Assembly (NCBI RefSeq): GCF_017377775.1
Contig: NZ_JAFVLN010000007.1
Coordinates: forward strand, 124,001 to 188,000
From: Streptomyces sp. VRA16 Mangrove soil
GTDB taxonomy: Bacteria; Actinomycetota; Actinomycetes; Streptomycetales; Streptomycetaceae
Direction: 5' to 3'
Length of the DNA stretch: 64,000 nt
Below are positions 8,222 through 17,710 of this stretch, piece after piece. Every line of letters begins with the position of its first letter. Positions within the stretch are counted from its first letter, which is position 1. A program made the position numbers and the translations under genes. Under the pieces are notes generated by a model. It made no database searches. It was not told the origin of the DNA and was given only the letters and a program-made list of their open reading frames with translations.

Positions 8222-9157
8222 ATGCACGACATCGCTTCGAACCCCGTCGCCGACCCCAAGCCGGTCCTCGACAAGCCGCTGATGCACTACGGCCGCCGCA
8301 CCCTGGAGCGGCTCGCCCCCGGCGCCGAGCAGACCGATTACCGGCTCGTCGAGGTCAGCCCGCTCACCCCGCACTTCGGTGCCGTCCTCGGCGGGGTCGA
8401 CCTCACGCGGCCGATCACGGACGAGCTCGCCGAGGAGCTGCGCCAGGCGCTCCTGGAGTGGAAGGTGATCTTCTTCCGCGGTCAGACGGGCTTCAACTCC
8501 GAGCACCACATGGCCCTTTCGGGCCTGTGGGGCCCGCCGGAGCCCAACCCGTTCTTCGGCAGGACCGACACCGTCGGCATCTCCCGGCTCGCCAAGGACG
8601 CCAAGGCGGCCGGCAACAAGAACATCTGGCACAGCGACCACTCGTTCATGGCGAACCCCTCGCTCGGCGCCGTGCTGCGCGCCGTCGAGGTGCCCGCGGC
8701 GGGCGGCGACACCATGTGGGCCGACATGGGCGCCGCGTACGACAACCTCCCCGACGACCTCAAGGAGCGCATCGAGGACCTCGTCGCCGTCCACGACTGG
8801 GAGATGAGCTGGGGCGCGCTCATGAACGACGAGCAGAAGGCCGCCTTCCGCGCGAGCTGGCCGCGGGTCGAGCACCCCGTCGTCGTCCGCCACCCGCGCA
8901 GCGGCCGCCGGACGCTCTACGTGAACGAGCCGTTCACCAGCCACATCAAGGGCCTGTCCGCCGAGGAGAACCGCGAACTCCTCGACATCCTCGTCCTCCA
9001 GGCGCGCATCCCCGAGTTCCAGATCCGCTTCCACTGGGAGCCCGACTCGATCGCGATCTGGGACAACATCGCCGTCCAGCACTACGCGGTCAACGACTAC
9101 TTCCCGCAGCGCCGGGTGATGGAGCGCATCGCCATCGCCGGGGTACCGCTGTCGTGA
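8222..9157 (+). CDS. TauD/TfdA-family Fe(II)/2-oxoglutarate dioxygenase
   Basis: A 311-residue non-heme iron dioxygenase that probably hydroxylates a small carboxylate or sulfonate substrate and releases an aldehyde or carbonyl product. The iron triad is visible: His and Asp in NIWHSDHSF (about residues 136-138) and a distal His in IAVQHYAVNDY (about 286), followed by the 2-oxoglutarate-binding Arg in QRRVMER. The N-terminal YRLVEVSPLTPHFGAVLGGVDL block is typical of the family. Its stop overlaps the next gene's GTG by 4 bp. With a transporter and an aldehyde dehydrogenase in the same operon, a catabolic role (import, oxidative cleavage, aldehyde oxidation) is inferred; the substrate is not identifiable. 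Confidence 0.88.
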   Translation: MHDIASNPVADPKPVLDKPLMHYGRRTLERLAPGAEQTDYRLVEVSPLTPHFGAVLGGVDLTRPITDELAEELRQALLEWKVIFFRGQTGFNSEHHMALSGLWGPPEPNPFFGRTDTVGISRLAKDAKAAGNKNIWHSDHSFMANPSLGAVLRAVEVPAAGGDTMWADMGAAYDNLPDDLKERIEDLVAVHDWEMSWGALMNDEQKAAFRASWPRVEHPVVVRHPRSGRRTLYVNEPFTSHIKGLSAEENRELLDILVLQARIPEFQIRFHWEPDSIAIWDNIAVQHYAVNDYFPQRRVMERIAIAGVPLS

Positions 9158-10443
9158 CCACCGCATCCGCCGCGCCCGGCGCGGCAGTCGACACGGTCAC
9201 GCGCGGGAGCCGCCGCGCGTGGACGGTGACCGCGCTCCTCGTGGTCTTCATGATGGTCAACTTCGCGGACAAGTCCGTCCTCGGCCTCGCCGCCGACGAG
9301 ATCCGGGCCGATCTGCATCTGAGTGCCACTCAGTTTGGGCTGGCCAACAGCGCGTTCTTCCTGCTGTTCTCCGTCGCCGCGATCGTCGTGGGCCTGGCCG
9401 CCGACCGCGTCTCGCCCCGGCTGCTGCTGCTCGGCATGGCCGTGCTGTGGTCCGTGGCGCAGGTCCCGGCGGCGATCGGCGGCGGCCTCGCCGTGCTCGT
9501 CGGCTCCCGGGTCTTCCTGGGGGCGGCCGAAGGGCCCGCCTTCCCCGTCGCCCAGCAGGCCACCCTGTCCTGGTTCCCCGACGACCGGCGCAACCTGCCC
9601 GGCGCCCTGATCACCGTCGGCATCACCCTCGGCGTGATCGTCTCCTCGCCGACCCTGTCCTGGGTCATCCAGCACCACGGCTGGCGCACCGCCCTGTGGG
9701 TGCTCGCCGTGATCGGGTGCGTCTGGGCCCTGGTCTGGGCGGTGTTCGGCGCGGACAGCCCGCGGGTGCGCCCGGCCGCGCGGACCGGGGCGGCGGCGCC
9801 GCAGGTCCCGTACCGCCGGATCTTCGCCAGCCGCACCTGGATCGGCACCACGATCGCCTACTTCACCAGCTACTGGACCGTGGCCCTGATGCTGGTCTGG
9901 ATGTCGTCGTACCTGCGGCACGCCCTCGGCTACTCGGCGAGCGCGGCCGGGACGGTCGTCGTCGCGCCGTGGGCGGTCGGCGCCGTCGTCCTGTTCGGGC
10001 AGGTCTGGCTCACCGGGCGGCTGACGCGGCGCGGCGCCGGCAGCAAGGTGGCCCGCGGCCGGGTCGGCGCCTGGACGCTCACCGCGGGCGCCCTGTGCTG
10101 CCTCGCCGTACCACTGGCCGGGAACACCGTCGCCCAGACCGTGCTCATCTCGCTCGGCCTCGGCCTCAGCGGCTCCTACGCGACCCTGGCCGCGACCACC
10201 GTCGCCGAGATCGCCCCGCCCGGCCGCGGCGGCGGCGCCCTCGGCCTGATGAACGCCGTCGTCACCGTCGCCGGGCTGCTCGCACCCGCGGTCGTCGGCG
10301 CCCTGGTCGACGCCCAGGGGACGGCCGGCTACCAGCACGCGGTACTGCTGTCCGGCGCGCTCGTCGCGGCCGGCGCCGTCGCCGCGTTCACGCTGATCGA
10401 TCCCGAGCGGGACCGGGCCCTGCTGCTGACCCCTACTCCGTAG
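9154..10443 (+). CDS. Major facilitator superfamily transporter
   Basis: A 429-residue membrane transporter beginning at GTG 9154, which overlaps the dioxygenase stop as GTGA. About 12 hydrophobic segments are evident, with a loop 2-3 motif (VGLAADRVSPRLLL, about residues 78-91) and NFADKSVLGLAADEI after helix 1, as in anion:cation symporters of the MFS that take up organic acids (phthalate, hexuronate or tartrate type). A hydrophilic central loop near residue 205 separates the two halves. Coupling to the dioxygenase suggests it imports that enzyme's substrate. Direction and substrate are inferred. Confidence 0.85.
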   Translation: MTTASAAPGAAVDTVTRGSRRAWTVTALLVVFMMVNFADKSVLGLAADEIRADLHLSATQFGLANSAFFLLFSVAAIVVGLAADRVSPRLLLLGMAVLWSVAQVPAAIGGGLAVLVGSRVFLGAAEGPAFPVAQQATLSWFPDDRRNLPGALITVGITLGVIVSSPTLSWVIQHHGWRTALWVLAVIGCVWALVWAVFGADSPRVRPAARTGAAAPQVPYRRIFASRTWIGTTIAYFTSYWTVALMLVWMSSYLRHALGYSASAAGTVVVAPWAVGAVVLFGQVWLTGRLTRRGAGSKVARGRVGAWTLTAGALCCLAVPLAGNTVAQTVLISLGLGLSGSYATLAATTVAEIAPPGRGGGALGLMNAVVTVAGLLAPAVVGALVDAQGTAGYQHAVLLSGALVAAGAVAAFTLIDPERDRALLLTPTP

Positions 10444-10481
10444 TAACGTCCAAGCCCCCTACCCGACCCAGGAGTTGTTCC

Positions 10482-12197
10482 GTGAGCGCTGCCCCACCCG
10501 CACTCGACACCACCCCGCTCGACACCGCGGCCCGCGAGCTCAAGGAGCACGCCGCGTCGTGGACCGCGACGGCGCTGCCCGAGCGGATCGCCCTCCTGGA
10601 ACGGATGCTGCCCCGGATAGCCGACGGCGCCGCCGCGACCGTCGCCGACGCCGCCCGCGCCAAGGGCTACGCGCCGGACTCCGGCTGGGCCGCCGAGGAC
10701 TGGATCACCGCGCCCTACGCGCTGGCCCAGACGATCGGCGCCTACCTCCACGTGCTGCGCCGCCTCGCCGCCGGACAGCCGCCGGTCGACGCCAAGGCGG
10801 TCCGCAGCCACGAGGGCCGCACCGTCGTCGACGTCTTCCCGGCCGTCACCGCCGACCGGCTGCTGCTCAACGGCTTCAAGGCCGAGGTGTGGACGCTGCC
10901 CGGCACCACCCGCGAGCAGGTACTCGCCCGCGCCGCGGGCGAGTACCGGGGCCGGCCCGGCGAGAGCGCCGTCGCCCTCGTCCTCGGCGCGGGCAACGTC
11001 GCCGCGATCACCCCGCTCGACATCGTCCACAAGCTGTACGCGGAGGGCCAGGTCGTCCTCGCCAAGATGAACCCGGTCAACGCCTATCTCCGGCCGCACT
11101 TCGAGAAGGTGTTCACCGAGTTCATCGAGGCGGGCTGGGTGCGGTTCGTCGACGGCGGCGGCGCCGAGGGCGCGTACCTCACCACCCACGAGGACATCGA
11201 CACCATCCACGTCACCGGCTCCGACCGCACCCACGACGCCATCGTGTGGGGCACGGACGAGCAGGCCGAGGAGCGCCGCCGCGCCGACACCCCGGTGAAC
11301 ACCAAGCCGTTCACCAGCGAACTGGGCGGCGTCAGCCCGTGCATCGTGACGCCGGGCCCGTGGAGCGACGCCGACTTCCGCTTCCAGGCCGAGCACATCG
11401 TCACCAGCAAGCTCAACAACTCCGGCCACAACTGCATCGCCACGCAGGTCCTCGTCGTGCCCCGCGAGTGGGACGGCACCGAGAAGCTCCTCGCCCAGAT
11501 CCGCACGGTGCTGCGCGCCCTGCCGCCGCGGCCCGACTACTACCCGGGCGCCGCCGACCGCCGCGCCACCGTCACCGGGGCGCACGCCGACGCGGAGATC
11601 CTCGGCGCCGACGACTGCCGCGTCCTCGTCCCCGACATCACCGACCCCGACGACCCGATGCTCAAGGTCGAGGTGTTCGCCAGCGCCCTCGGCGTCGTCC
11701 GGCTGCCCGGCGCCGACGCCCCCGCCTTCCTGCGCGCGGCGACCGACTTCGCCAACGACAAGCTGCCCGGCACCCTCGGCGCCACCCTCCTCGTCCACCC
11801 GAAGACGGAGCGCGCCCACCGCGCCGCCGTCGACGAGGCCGTCGCCGACCTGCGCTACGGCACCCTCGGCGTCAACCTCTGGTCCGCCTTCGGCTTCCTG
11901 CTCGGCTACACCCCCTGGGGCGCCTTCCCCGGCCACACCCGCCAGGACATCGGCAGCGGCATCGGCTTCGTGCACAACGCGTTCCTGCTGGAGGACATCG
12001 AGAAGACCGTGGTGCGGGCCCCGTTCGCGCCGTCGCCGCGCGGCCTGTTCACCGGCGCGCCCTCGCTGTCGCCCCGCCCCCCGTACTACGTCACCAACCG
12101 CACCGCCCTCACGACGATGCGCCGTATGACCGCCTACACCGCCGACCCGAAGGCGTCCCGGCTCCCGGGCATCTTCGCGTCGGCGCTGCGCGGCTGA
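10482..12197 (+). CDS. Aldehyde dehydrogenase superfamily protein
   Basis: A 571-residue NAD(P)-dependent aldehyde dehydrogenase. AGGAG lies 7 nt before GTG 10482, 38 bp after the MFS gene. The catalytic Cys is in NNSGHNCIATQ (about residue 318) and the general-base Glu in TSELGGVSPC (about 280); a VTGS cofactor-site motif is near 245. The protein is longer than the usual 480-500 residues, with extra N- and C-terminal segments and a LWSAFGFLLGYTPWGAFPGHTRQDIGSGIGF block near the end. It is the last gene of the dioxygenase-MFS-ALDH operon and probably oxidises the aldehyde formed. A strong hairpin follows its stop. Confidence 0.86.
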   Translation: MSAAPPALDTTPLDTAARELKEHAASWTATALPERIALLERMLPRIADGAAATVADAARAKGYAPDSGWAAEDWITAPYALAQTIGAYLHVLRRLAAGQPPVDAKAVRSHEGRTVVDVFPAVTADRLLLNGFKAEVWTLPGTTREQVLARAAGEYRGRPGESAVALVLGAGNVAAITPLDIVHKLYAEGQVVLAKMNPVNAYLRPHFEKVFTEFIEAGWVRFVDGGGAEGAYLTTHEDIDTIHVTGSDRTHDAIVWGTDEQAEERRRADTPVNTKPFTSELGGVSPCIVTPGPWSDADFRFQAEHIVTSKLNNSGHNCIATQVLVVPREWDGTEKLLAQIRTVLRALPPRPDYYPGAADRRATVTGAHADAEILGADDCRVLVPDITDPDDPMLKVEVFASALGVVRLPGADAPAFLRAATDFANDKLPGTLGATLLVHPKTERAHRAAVDEAVADLRYGTLGVNLWSAFGFLLGYTPWGAFPGHTRQDIGSGIGFVHNAFLLEDIEKTVVRAPFAPSPRGLFTGAPSLSPRPPYYVTNRTALTTMRRMTAYTADPKASRLPGIFASALRG

Positions 12198-12205
12198 CCC
12201 ACGCC

Positions 12206-12242
12206 CGCGGCCCCGGACGAGTCCGACTCGTCCGGGGCCGCG
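12206..12242. terminator. Bidirectional hairpin terminator between convergent genes
   Basis: A perfect 17-bp stem (CGCGGCCCCGGACGAGT and its complement) with a CCG loop, located 9 bp after the aldehyde dehydrogenase stop and 17 bp from the end of the convergent surface-protein gene. There is no T tract, which is usual for Streptomyces terminators. Confidence 0.85.
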
Positions 12243-12258
12243 GCCTGTTCCGCCCGGC

Positions 12259-15200
12259 TCAGCGCCGGCCGGCGCGGGTCATCCTGCGGAGCGTGAACCC
12301 GCCCGCGAGGGCCAGGGCCATCAGCAGCAGACCGACGAGCACCCAGTCCCGGGTCCCGGTGTCGGCCAGGTGGCCCTTGTCACCGTGGTGGCCGGGACGG
12401 TCCGGCTCCGGCGGCACCGGGAAGGTGTTCGTCACCTCGACCGACGCCTTCCCGTCGACCACGACCTCGCCGTCGTCGCCACCGTCCGACGCGCTGTAGG
12501 TGACCGTGTCACCGCTCGGCACGTCCGTCTCGGTCACCGTGCAGCTCGCGCCCTTGGGCACGCTGACCGTGCGGCTCTCGCCGTCCGACAGCTCGAAGGC
12601 CCGGTCGCCCGCGGCCAGCGGAACCTCACCCTGGCCGGTGGTGCAGGCCAGCGTGAAGGCGTACGGACCGGCGTCCCCGTTCACCACGTGCTTGGTGACG
12701 GTGAGTTCGGCGGCGGGGAAGGTGTTGGTCACCGTGATGACGGCGCCGTCACCGCTGCCGTCCGCCGTGACGATCGCCGGGTCGCCGGCCGTGCCGTGGT
12801 CCACGACCGCCTTCTCGGCGCCGCCCGTGTCGACCTCCTCGGCCCAGCACCGGGTGTTCACCGGAAGCGGCTTGACGACCACCGGCTCGTCGGCGCCGAC
12901 CTCGTACGTCTTGTGGAGCACCAGATCACTGGCGGCGCCGGACGCGTTCGGCAGCGCGCAGGAGACCTCGACGCCGAACGTCCGCCCGTCCGCGTACCCC
13001 GCGGCGTCCCCGTCCACGGCCTTGACCAGTCGCAGCTGCCCGAACTCGAAGTCGTTCTCGATCCGGGCCGTCTGCACCGTCGTCTCGCCGAGACCGGGCT
13101 GGATGGTGACCTCGACCGGGTCGCCGACGGGGTGGCTGGAACTGCCGCCGCGCGCCGACGTCTCCCAGACCGAGCACTCGGCCCCGGCCGGCAGCCCCTC
13201 GACGGTGACGGGCTTGTTCTCGGAGACCCGGTAGTCCTTGTCGAGGACGGTCCGGTCCCGGCCGCCCTGCGGGTGGATGACACAGGTGACGTGGAACGGG
13301 AACGGCACCCGCTTGAGCGCCCCGTCCAGCGCGGCCGGATGCTTGCCGATCCGCTTCACCAGCTTCAGGTCGCCGTACGCGAGGGCCACCCCGACCTGGA
13401 TCGGCTCGTTGGGCTGGAGCACCCGCGGCGAACCGGCGCGGTCGGTGGTCTCGTTGTGGGCGTAGGAGTTCCAGGCGATCGTCGGATCGCCGTTCTTCGC
13501 GACGTCCAGCGGGGTGTCCATCGCGTACGTGATCGAGACGGTGCCGCCGGGCGGCAGCGGGGTGGGGAAGGCGAGGTCGAAGCGGGCGCCGACGGCCCGC
13601 GGGCCGTACGCGTCGTCCCACACGTCCGAGCCGCACTGCGGGTCGCTCGACCCGGCACCGCCCATGTCCAGGTCGTCGGTGCACAGCGGTTCGCTGGTCT
13701 CGTACGACGTCGTCATGGTGGCGGCCCCGTCGAGCCGCGGCCGCGAGGCGAGCGTGGGCCGCTTGTCCCAGGCGGTGTTGCGCGCCGAGTCGAGGATGAC
13801 GCCCTTGTCGCCCATGACGGGGAAGCGGTCGACGATGCGCATCGCGGTCCCGGACTCCGTGCCCGCGTTCTGAATGCGCATCAGGTAGTGGTACTGGTCG
13901 CCCGGGTTGACCAGCGCGATGCAGGGGCTCGTGGTGTAACGGCGCCCGTCGGCGTCGGTCGTCGACAGACAGGAGTCGTCCCCGGCGGGCAGCTTCTCCT
14001 TGGTCAGCACGTTGTACCAGCCGAGGCTGTCGTTGCCGGAGACCCACTTGCGGGCCTGGAACGCGGCGCCGGTCTTGGCGGTCAGCGTCGCGCTCGCCAC
14101 GCAGTACAGCCCGTCCCCGAAGTCGCCGTCCCGCTGCGACGTCCCGTCACAGGCGAGATCGGGGTCGGACGAGGTCGCCCCCATCGTGTTGGTGACGACG
14201 TCACCGGCGTTGATGCCGGCCTCAAGGCGCACATGGATCTCGATGGTGAACGTGGCGCCCGGCGGGAAGACATACGCCTTCCCGTCGTCGTCCTTCGAGA
14301 AGTCCCAGCTCAGCCCGCTGATCCGGCCGCCCGAACTCTGCTGCTTGAAGTCGGGGGTCGGCAGCGCGGGCGTCCCGGCCGGCATCTGCACGTCAGTGAT
14401 CTTGTACGGGAGCCCGTCGTCGCCCTGGAAGGTGTCGACGAAGGCGATGCCCGGCGGCAGCGCGTCCTTCACCACCAGGTCAGGGACGTTCGCGGTCCCG
14501 GTGTTGGTGACCTTCAGATAGAACGGCGCGTCCTCGCCCGGCGCGAGCACGGTGTTCGGCGTCTTGCTGACATCGAGCACCGGGTCGCCCTTGACCAGGT
14601 TCAGGGTGGCGTCGACGGGGTCGATGGCCTTCGGCTTGTCCGGGTCCTCCAGCTTGGTCAGGAACTCACCGCTGACCGTGTCCTCCAGATGACTCGGCAC
14701 GGGCTCGCCGTTGCTGCGCAGCGCCGGACGCGGGCTCACGTCCAGGACCAGGATCCCGTAGCAACTCGACGTCGTGCACTCGGGCTTGATCACGTACCCG
14801 TCGTTGGCGGTGCTGGTGGAGGAGTAGGTGACGCGCAGCCCGACGACGTCACCGGCACTGACCCCCGAGGGCAGGGCGGCGCCGGCGGACGGTGTCCCGT
14901 TCACCCAGGCCCCGTCGACATAGGCGTCGATCTGGACCCGGTCGGCACCGGCCGGCATCTGGTTGGACTTGATGGAGACCAGGTCGACCGCGTCGAAGAA
15001 GTCGTCGTCCTTGTCCGTCATCCGCAGGTACTTCGCGGACATGTTGCCGGTGTTGGCGACGGTCAGCGACATGTCGGCGTGCTGGCGCGGCAGCCCCGGC
15101 ACGTACTCCGGCAGGGTGCCAGGACTGATCGTCTTGTTCAGGGACGCCGAGTCGGAGGCGGGCGCGGTGTCCATGGACGGGCCGCAGACCGGCGCGCCCG

Positions 15201-17346
15201 GCGTGTAGTCGCCGCCCGCGTCGATCGAGTAGCAGTTCTGCAGCGTGGTGCCGTCGGGGACGCCGGGGCGGCGCTCGGCGACGACCGTGACGGTGAAGGT
15301 GGTCTGCGGCGACATCTCCCCGTCGTAGGAGCCGCGCACGCCCGTGGCCCGCTCGAGCAGAGCGGCGTCGTTCGCGTCGTAGGCGACCCAGGCGCCGCTG
15401 CCGCCGTTCGCCGTCGGGTCCCACAGCTCGATCTTCACCGGGGCGTTCGACGGCGAGACGGTCACCGAGGTGATCTGCACGACGTCGAACGGGTTGTTCG
15501 TCGTCGACGGCGAGCCGTCCGCGTTCGCCGTCGGGTCGGTGATCACCGGCGAGACCAGCGGCTTGTTGCCGTTGTTGGTCACCTTCAGGTTCATGGTGAT
15601 CGGCTGGTCGGCCGGGATGTCGTTCTGCGAGGCGTCCTTCGTGCCGCTGCCCGAGGTGTTCGGCGCCTCGATCGGCAGCGTCTTGCAGGCGTTGCCCGAC
15701 GCGGTGCCGCTGCCGTCGGTGCGGCCGGCGTCGCCCTTGTACCCGGCGCAGTTGTCGACGCCCGGACTGGTGCCGCCGGGCAGGTCCTCCGCGGTGACGT
15801 CGTCGGTCAGCGTGCCGTGCAGATCGAGCCCCGCGGTGGCGCCCTCCTTGATGGTCGGGTTCCCGTCCGCGTCCACGCCCGTGTACGTGACCTCGACCTT
15901 GGTGACGGTCGTGCCCGCCTTGGCGACGTCCACCGTCGTGTTCGCCGTGTAGTCGTCCTCGAACGTGGAGCCGTCCGCGTACGTGACGGTCAGATGAGCC
16001 GTCGTGGCCCCGTCCGGGAACCGCAGCCGCACCGTGCTCACGTCGATCTTGTCGAACTCGCTCGCCGCTTCGGCCGACGGTTCGGTGATGGTGATCGACT
16101 TCACCGGGAACGGCGAGGCGTTCTTCACGTCCACCTCGGTGCTGACCGGCGAGTTCTCACCGAGCACCGCGTGCTCACCGTTGTCCTGGGCGAAGTTGCC
16201 GTTGGTGTCCGGGTAGAACCGCTTGGTCGGCTGGAGCACCAGGATGTCCGGCAGGATGTCGTACGGGGCACAGGCCTGCGCCCCGGCGACGTCACCGTCC
16301 GTCTTCTCCTGAGCCGACGGCACGGCGCAGTTGTTCACCGTGACCTTGTCGGTGGGCTCCAGCGTGGCGCCGCTCGACCGGTAGGTGTCGCGCAGCTTCA
16401 TCTTCACCTCGACGGTGCCGCCGGTCGTGTCGTACGGCAGCACGTCCCCGGAGCTGTCGCTGAACACGACCTCGAACCCGACGACGTCTCCGGGATCGAC
16501 CCCGGCCGGCATCGGCAGCTCGCCCGGCGCGGAGATGTCCGCCCCGGTGTGTGTCTGCCCGTCCGCCGTGGTCACGACCAGATGCGCCTGGTCGGCGCCC
16601 TTGGGGAACGCCGTCACGGTCGCCGACTCGAAGTCGAAGTACTCGAAGGTGTCCGCGGTGGTGTCCGCCACCGACAGCTCGGTCACCTCGGCCGACGACG
16701 AGGAGTTGTTGCGCACGTTCAGCGTGATCGTCGACTCCTCGCCGCTGAGCGCGATGGCGGAGCCGTCCTCCCACGTCTTGGTCGTCACCGGCTTGACCAC
16801 GCGCGGGATCGTGACGCTCACATCGGTGGAGGAGTCCTTGGGATCGGCGTTCTCGGCGTCCACCGTGGCGCTGTTGGTGACGGTCGCCCCGTCCTCCAGC
16901 TGCGTGTCGGTGGGCACCCGCATCCCGATCTCGACGGAACCGGCCTGCCCGGCCCGCAGCCCGGTCTTGCCCGCGGGGTTCTGCAGGGTCTGCTTGTAGA
17001 CGACCGTCAGCAGTCGGGTGCTCTCGTCGTACGTGACATCGCGCGTCGTCGTGCTCTGCGGCAGGCTCGTCACCTCGAACTCCGCCGGCAGCGTGTCCGT
17101 GACGGTGAACTCCACACAGTCCACGGTCAGCCCCGAGCACTGCCCGGTGAGCGTGTAGATGAACTCGTCGCCCGGCTGCTGCGGCTGCCCGCCGGTGTCG
17201 TTGGTCTTGGTGATGCCGACCGAGCTCATCGGATCGTCGGCGGCGGGTGCGAGGGGCACCGCGGCCGCGTGCGACCCGACGAGCAGGCTCAGCGCGGCCA
17301 CCACCCCCACCGCGAGGCGGCGCAATGAACGGACTTTCGCTGGCAT
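12259..17346 (-). CDS. Giant LAXTG cell-wall-anchored DUF11/DUF5979 repeat protein
   Basis: A 1695-residue surface protein. Residues 1-34 form a Sec signal (RSLRRLA then a hydrophobic core ending near AAAVPLAPA). About seven Ig-like/DUF11-type beta modules follow, roughly 40-1340, with signatures such as VTNTGTANVPDLVVKD and VNPGDQYHYLMRIQNAG. Three DUF5979 modules (starting GDLKLVKRI, GQLRLVKAV, AELTVTKHV; each with a late CSVWE/CWAEE/CTVTE) occupy about 1345-1640. The C-terminus has LADTG, a hydrophobic helix and an Arg tail (RRMTRAGRR), a sortase E sorting signal. No catalytic domain is visible, so it is probably a stalk or adhesin. No sortase gene lies in the window. A minus-strand AGGGG precedes ATG 17346. 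Confidence 0.9.
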   Translation of the reverse strand: MPAKVRSLRRLAVGVVAALSLLVGSHAAAVPLAPAADDPMSSVGITKTNDTGGQPQQPGDEFIYTLTGQCSGLTVDCVEFTVTDTLPAEFEVTSLPQSTTTRDVTYDESTRLLTVVYKQTLQNPAGKTGLRAGQAGSVEIGMRVPTDTQLEDGATVTNSATVDAENADPKDSSTDVSVTIPRVVKPVTTKTWEDGSAIALSGEESTITLNVRNNSSSSAEVTELSVADTTADTFEYFDFESATVTAFPKGADQAHLVVTTADGQTHTGADISAPGELPMPAGVDPGDVVGFEVVFSDSSGDVLPYDTTGGTVEVKMKLRDTYRSSGATLEPTDKVTVNNCAVPSAQEKTDGDVAGAQACAPYDILPDILVLQPTKRFYPDTNGNFAQDNGEHAVLGENSPVSTEVDVKNASPFPVKSITITEPSAEAASEFDKIDVSTVRLRFPDGATTAHLTVTYADGSTFEDDYTANTTVDVAKAGTTVTKVEVTYTGVDADGNPTIKEGATAGLDLHGTLTDDVTAEDLPGGTSPGVDNCAGYKGDAGRTDGSGTASGNACKTLPIEAPNTSGSGTKDASQNDIPADQPITMNLKVTNNGNKPLVSPVITDPTANADGSPSTTNNPFDVVQITSVTVSPSNAPVKIELWDPTANGGSGAWVAYDANDAALLERATGVRGSYDGEMSPQTTFTVTVVAERRPGVPDGTTLQNCYSIDAGGDYTPGAPVCGPSMDTAPASDSASLNKTISPGTLPEYVPGLPRQHADMSLTVANTGNMSAKYLRMTDKDDDFFDAVDLVSIKSNQMPAGADRVQIDAYVDGAWVNGTPSAGAALPSGVSAGDVVGLRVTYSSTSTANDGYVIKPECTTSSCYGILVLDVSPRPALRSNGEPVPSHLEDTVSGEFLTKLEDPDKPKAIDPVDATLNLVKGDPVLDVSKTPNTVLAPGEDAPFYLKVTNTGTANVPDLVVKDALPPGIAFVDTFQGDDGLPYKITDVQMPAGTPALPTPDFKQQSSGGRISGLSWDFSKDDDGKAYVFPPGATFTIEIHVRLEAGINAGDVVTNTMGATSSDPDLACDGTSQRDGDFGDGLYCVASATLTAKTGAAFQARKWVSGNDSLGWYNVLTKEKLPAGDDSCLSTTDADGRRYTTSPCIALVNPGDQYHYLMRIQNAGTESGTAMRIVDRFPVMGDKGVILDSARNTAWDKRPTLASRPRLDGAATMTTSYETSEPLCTDDLDMGGAGSSDPQCGSDVWDDAYGPRAVGARFDLAFPTPLPPGGTVSITYAMDTPLDVAKNGDPTIAWNSYAHNETTDRAGSPRVLQPNEPIQVGVALAYGDLKLVKRIGKHPAALDGALKRVPFPFHVTCVIHPQGGRDRTVLDKDYRVSENKPVTVEGLPAGAECSVWETSARGGSSSHPVGDPVEVTIQPGLGETTVQTARIENDFEFGQLRLVKAVDGDAAGYADGRTFGVEVSCALPNASGAASDLVLHKTYEVGADEPVVVKPLPVNTRCWAEEVDTGGAEKAVVDHGTAGDPAIVTADGSGDGAVITVTNTFPAAELTVTKHVVNGDAGPYAFTLACTTGQGEVPLAAGDRAFELSDGESRTVSVPKGASCTVTETDVPSGDTVTYSASDGGDDGEVVVDGKASVEVTNTFPVPPEPDRPGHHGDKGHLADTGTRDWVLVGLLLMALALAGGFTLRRMTRAGRR

Positions 17347-17442
17347 GGGACCCCTACCGCCGGTTCCGGGCGTCGTTGGACCGATATCGGGGCCGACCGT
17401 AGGGCGGGGTCACATCACATCGGGAAGAGCCTCGCCGTTGAA

Positions 17443-17457
17443 CTGATTATCCGTCAG
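17443..17457. promoter_or_regulatory. Short palindrome upstream of the surface-protein gene
   Basis: CTGATTATCCGTCAG, with CTGA/TCAG arms and an AT-rich centre, lies 97 bp before the surface protein start codon in otherwise GC-rich DNA. On the minus strand it includes GGATAAT, which could overlap a -10 element. A regulator cannot be assigned. Confidence 0.3.
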
Positions 17458-17534
17458 GTCATTTGATCCGTACGGAGCAGCGAGGGGGCGCACCGGCTCC
17501 GCACGCTGCCGCCATCCGCCCTGGGGCTCCTTCG

Positions 17535-17582
17535 TGGAGCGGGTGACGAGAATCGAACTCGCGCGCTTGGCTTGGGAAGCCG
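17535..17582 (-). pseudogene. tRNA-Gly(CCC) 3'-half fragment (possible attachment-site scar)
   Basis: Repeats the 3' half of the intact tRNA-Gly gene at 18068-18141 in the same orientation. The last 30 nt, through the encoded CCA, are identical. The anticodon loop with its flanking GC pairs is preserved, with changes only in the outer anticodon stem and variable region. The 5' half (acceptor 5' strand and D arm) is absent, so it cannot fold as a tRNA. This layout (intact tRNA, about 0.5 kb, then a 3' copy) is what integration into a tRNA 3' end leaves behind. Confidence 0.8.
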
Positions 17583-17710
17583 GGGGTGGTCCAGGGCCAT
17601 GTGGTCCGCTGACCTGTCACGGAGAGCCTTATCCATCTCCGGCGGCCCTCATGGCATACCGGCCGTTCCCCGTGGCTCCCCGCTCGACCTGGCACGGATC
17701 TGGCATGGTG

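Noticed and set aside
12370..17328. A 1652-codon open frame on the plus strand opposite the LAXTG surface protein
   Set aside because: It mirrors the real gene through GC-biased codons, has Arg/Gly/Val-rich composition without domains, and the minus-strand protein has a signal peptide, repeats and a sorting signal.
17535..17582. A second functional tRNA-Gly
   Set aside because: The acceptor 5' strand and D arm are missing, so no cloverleaf can form.
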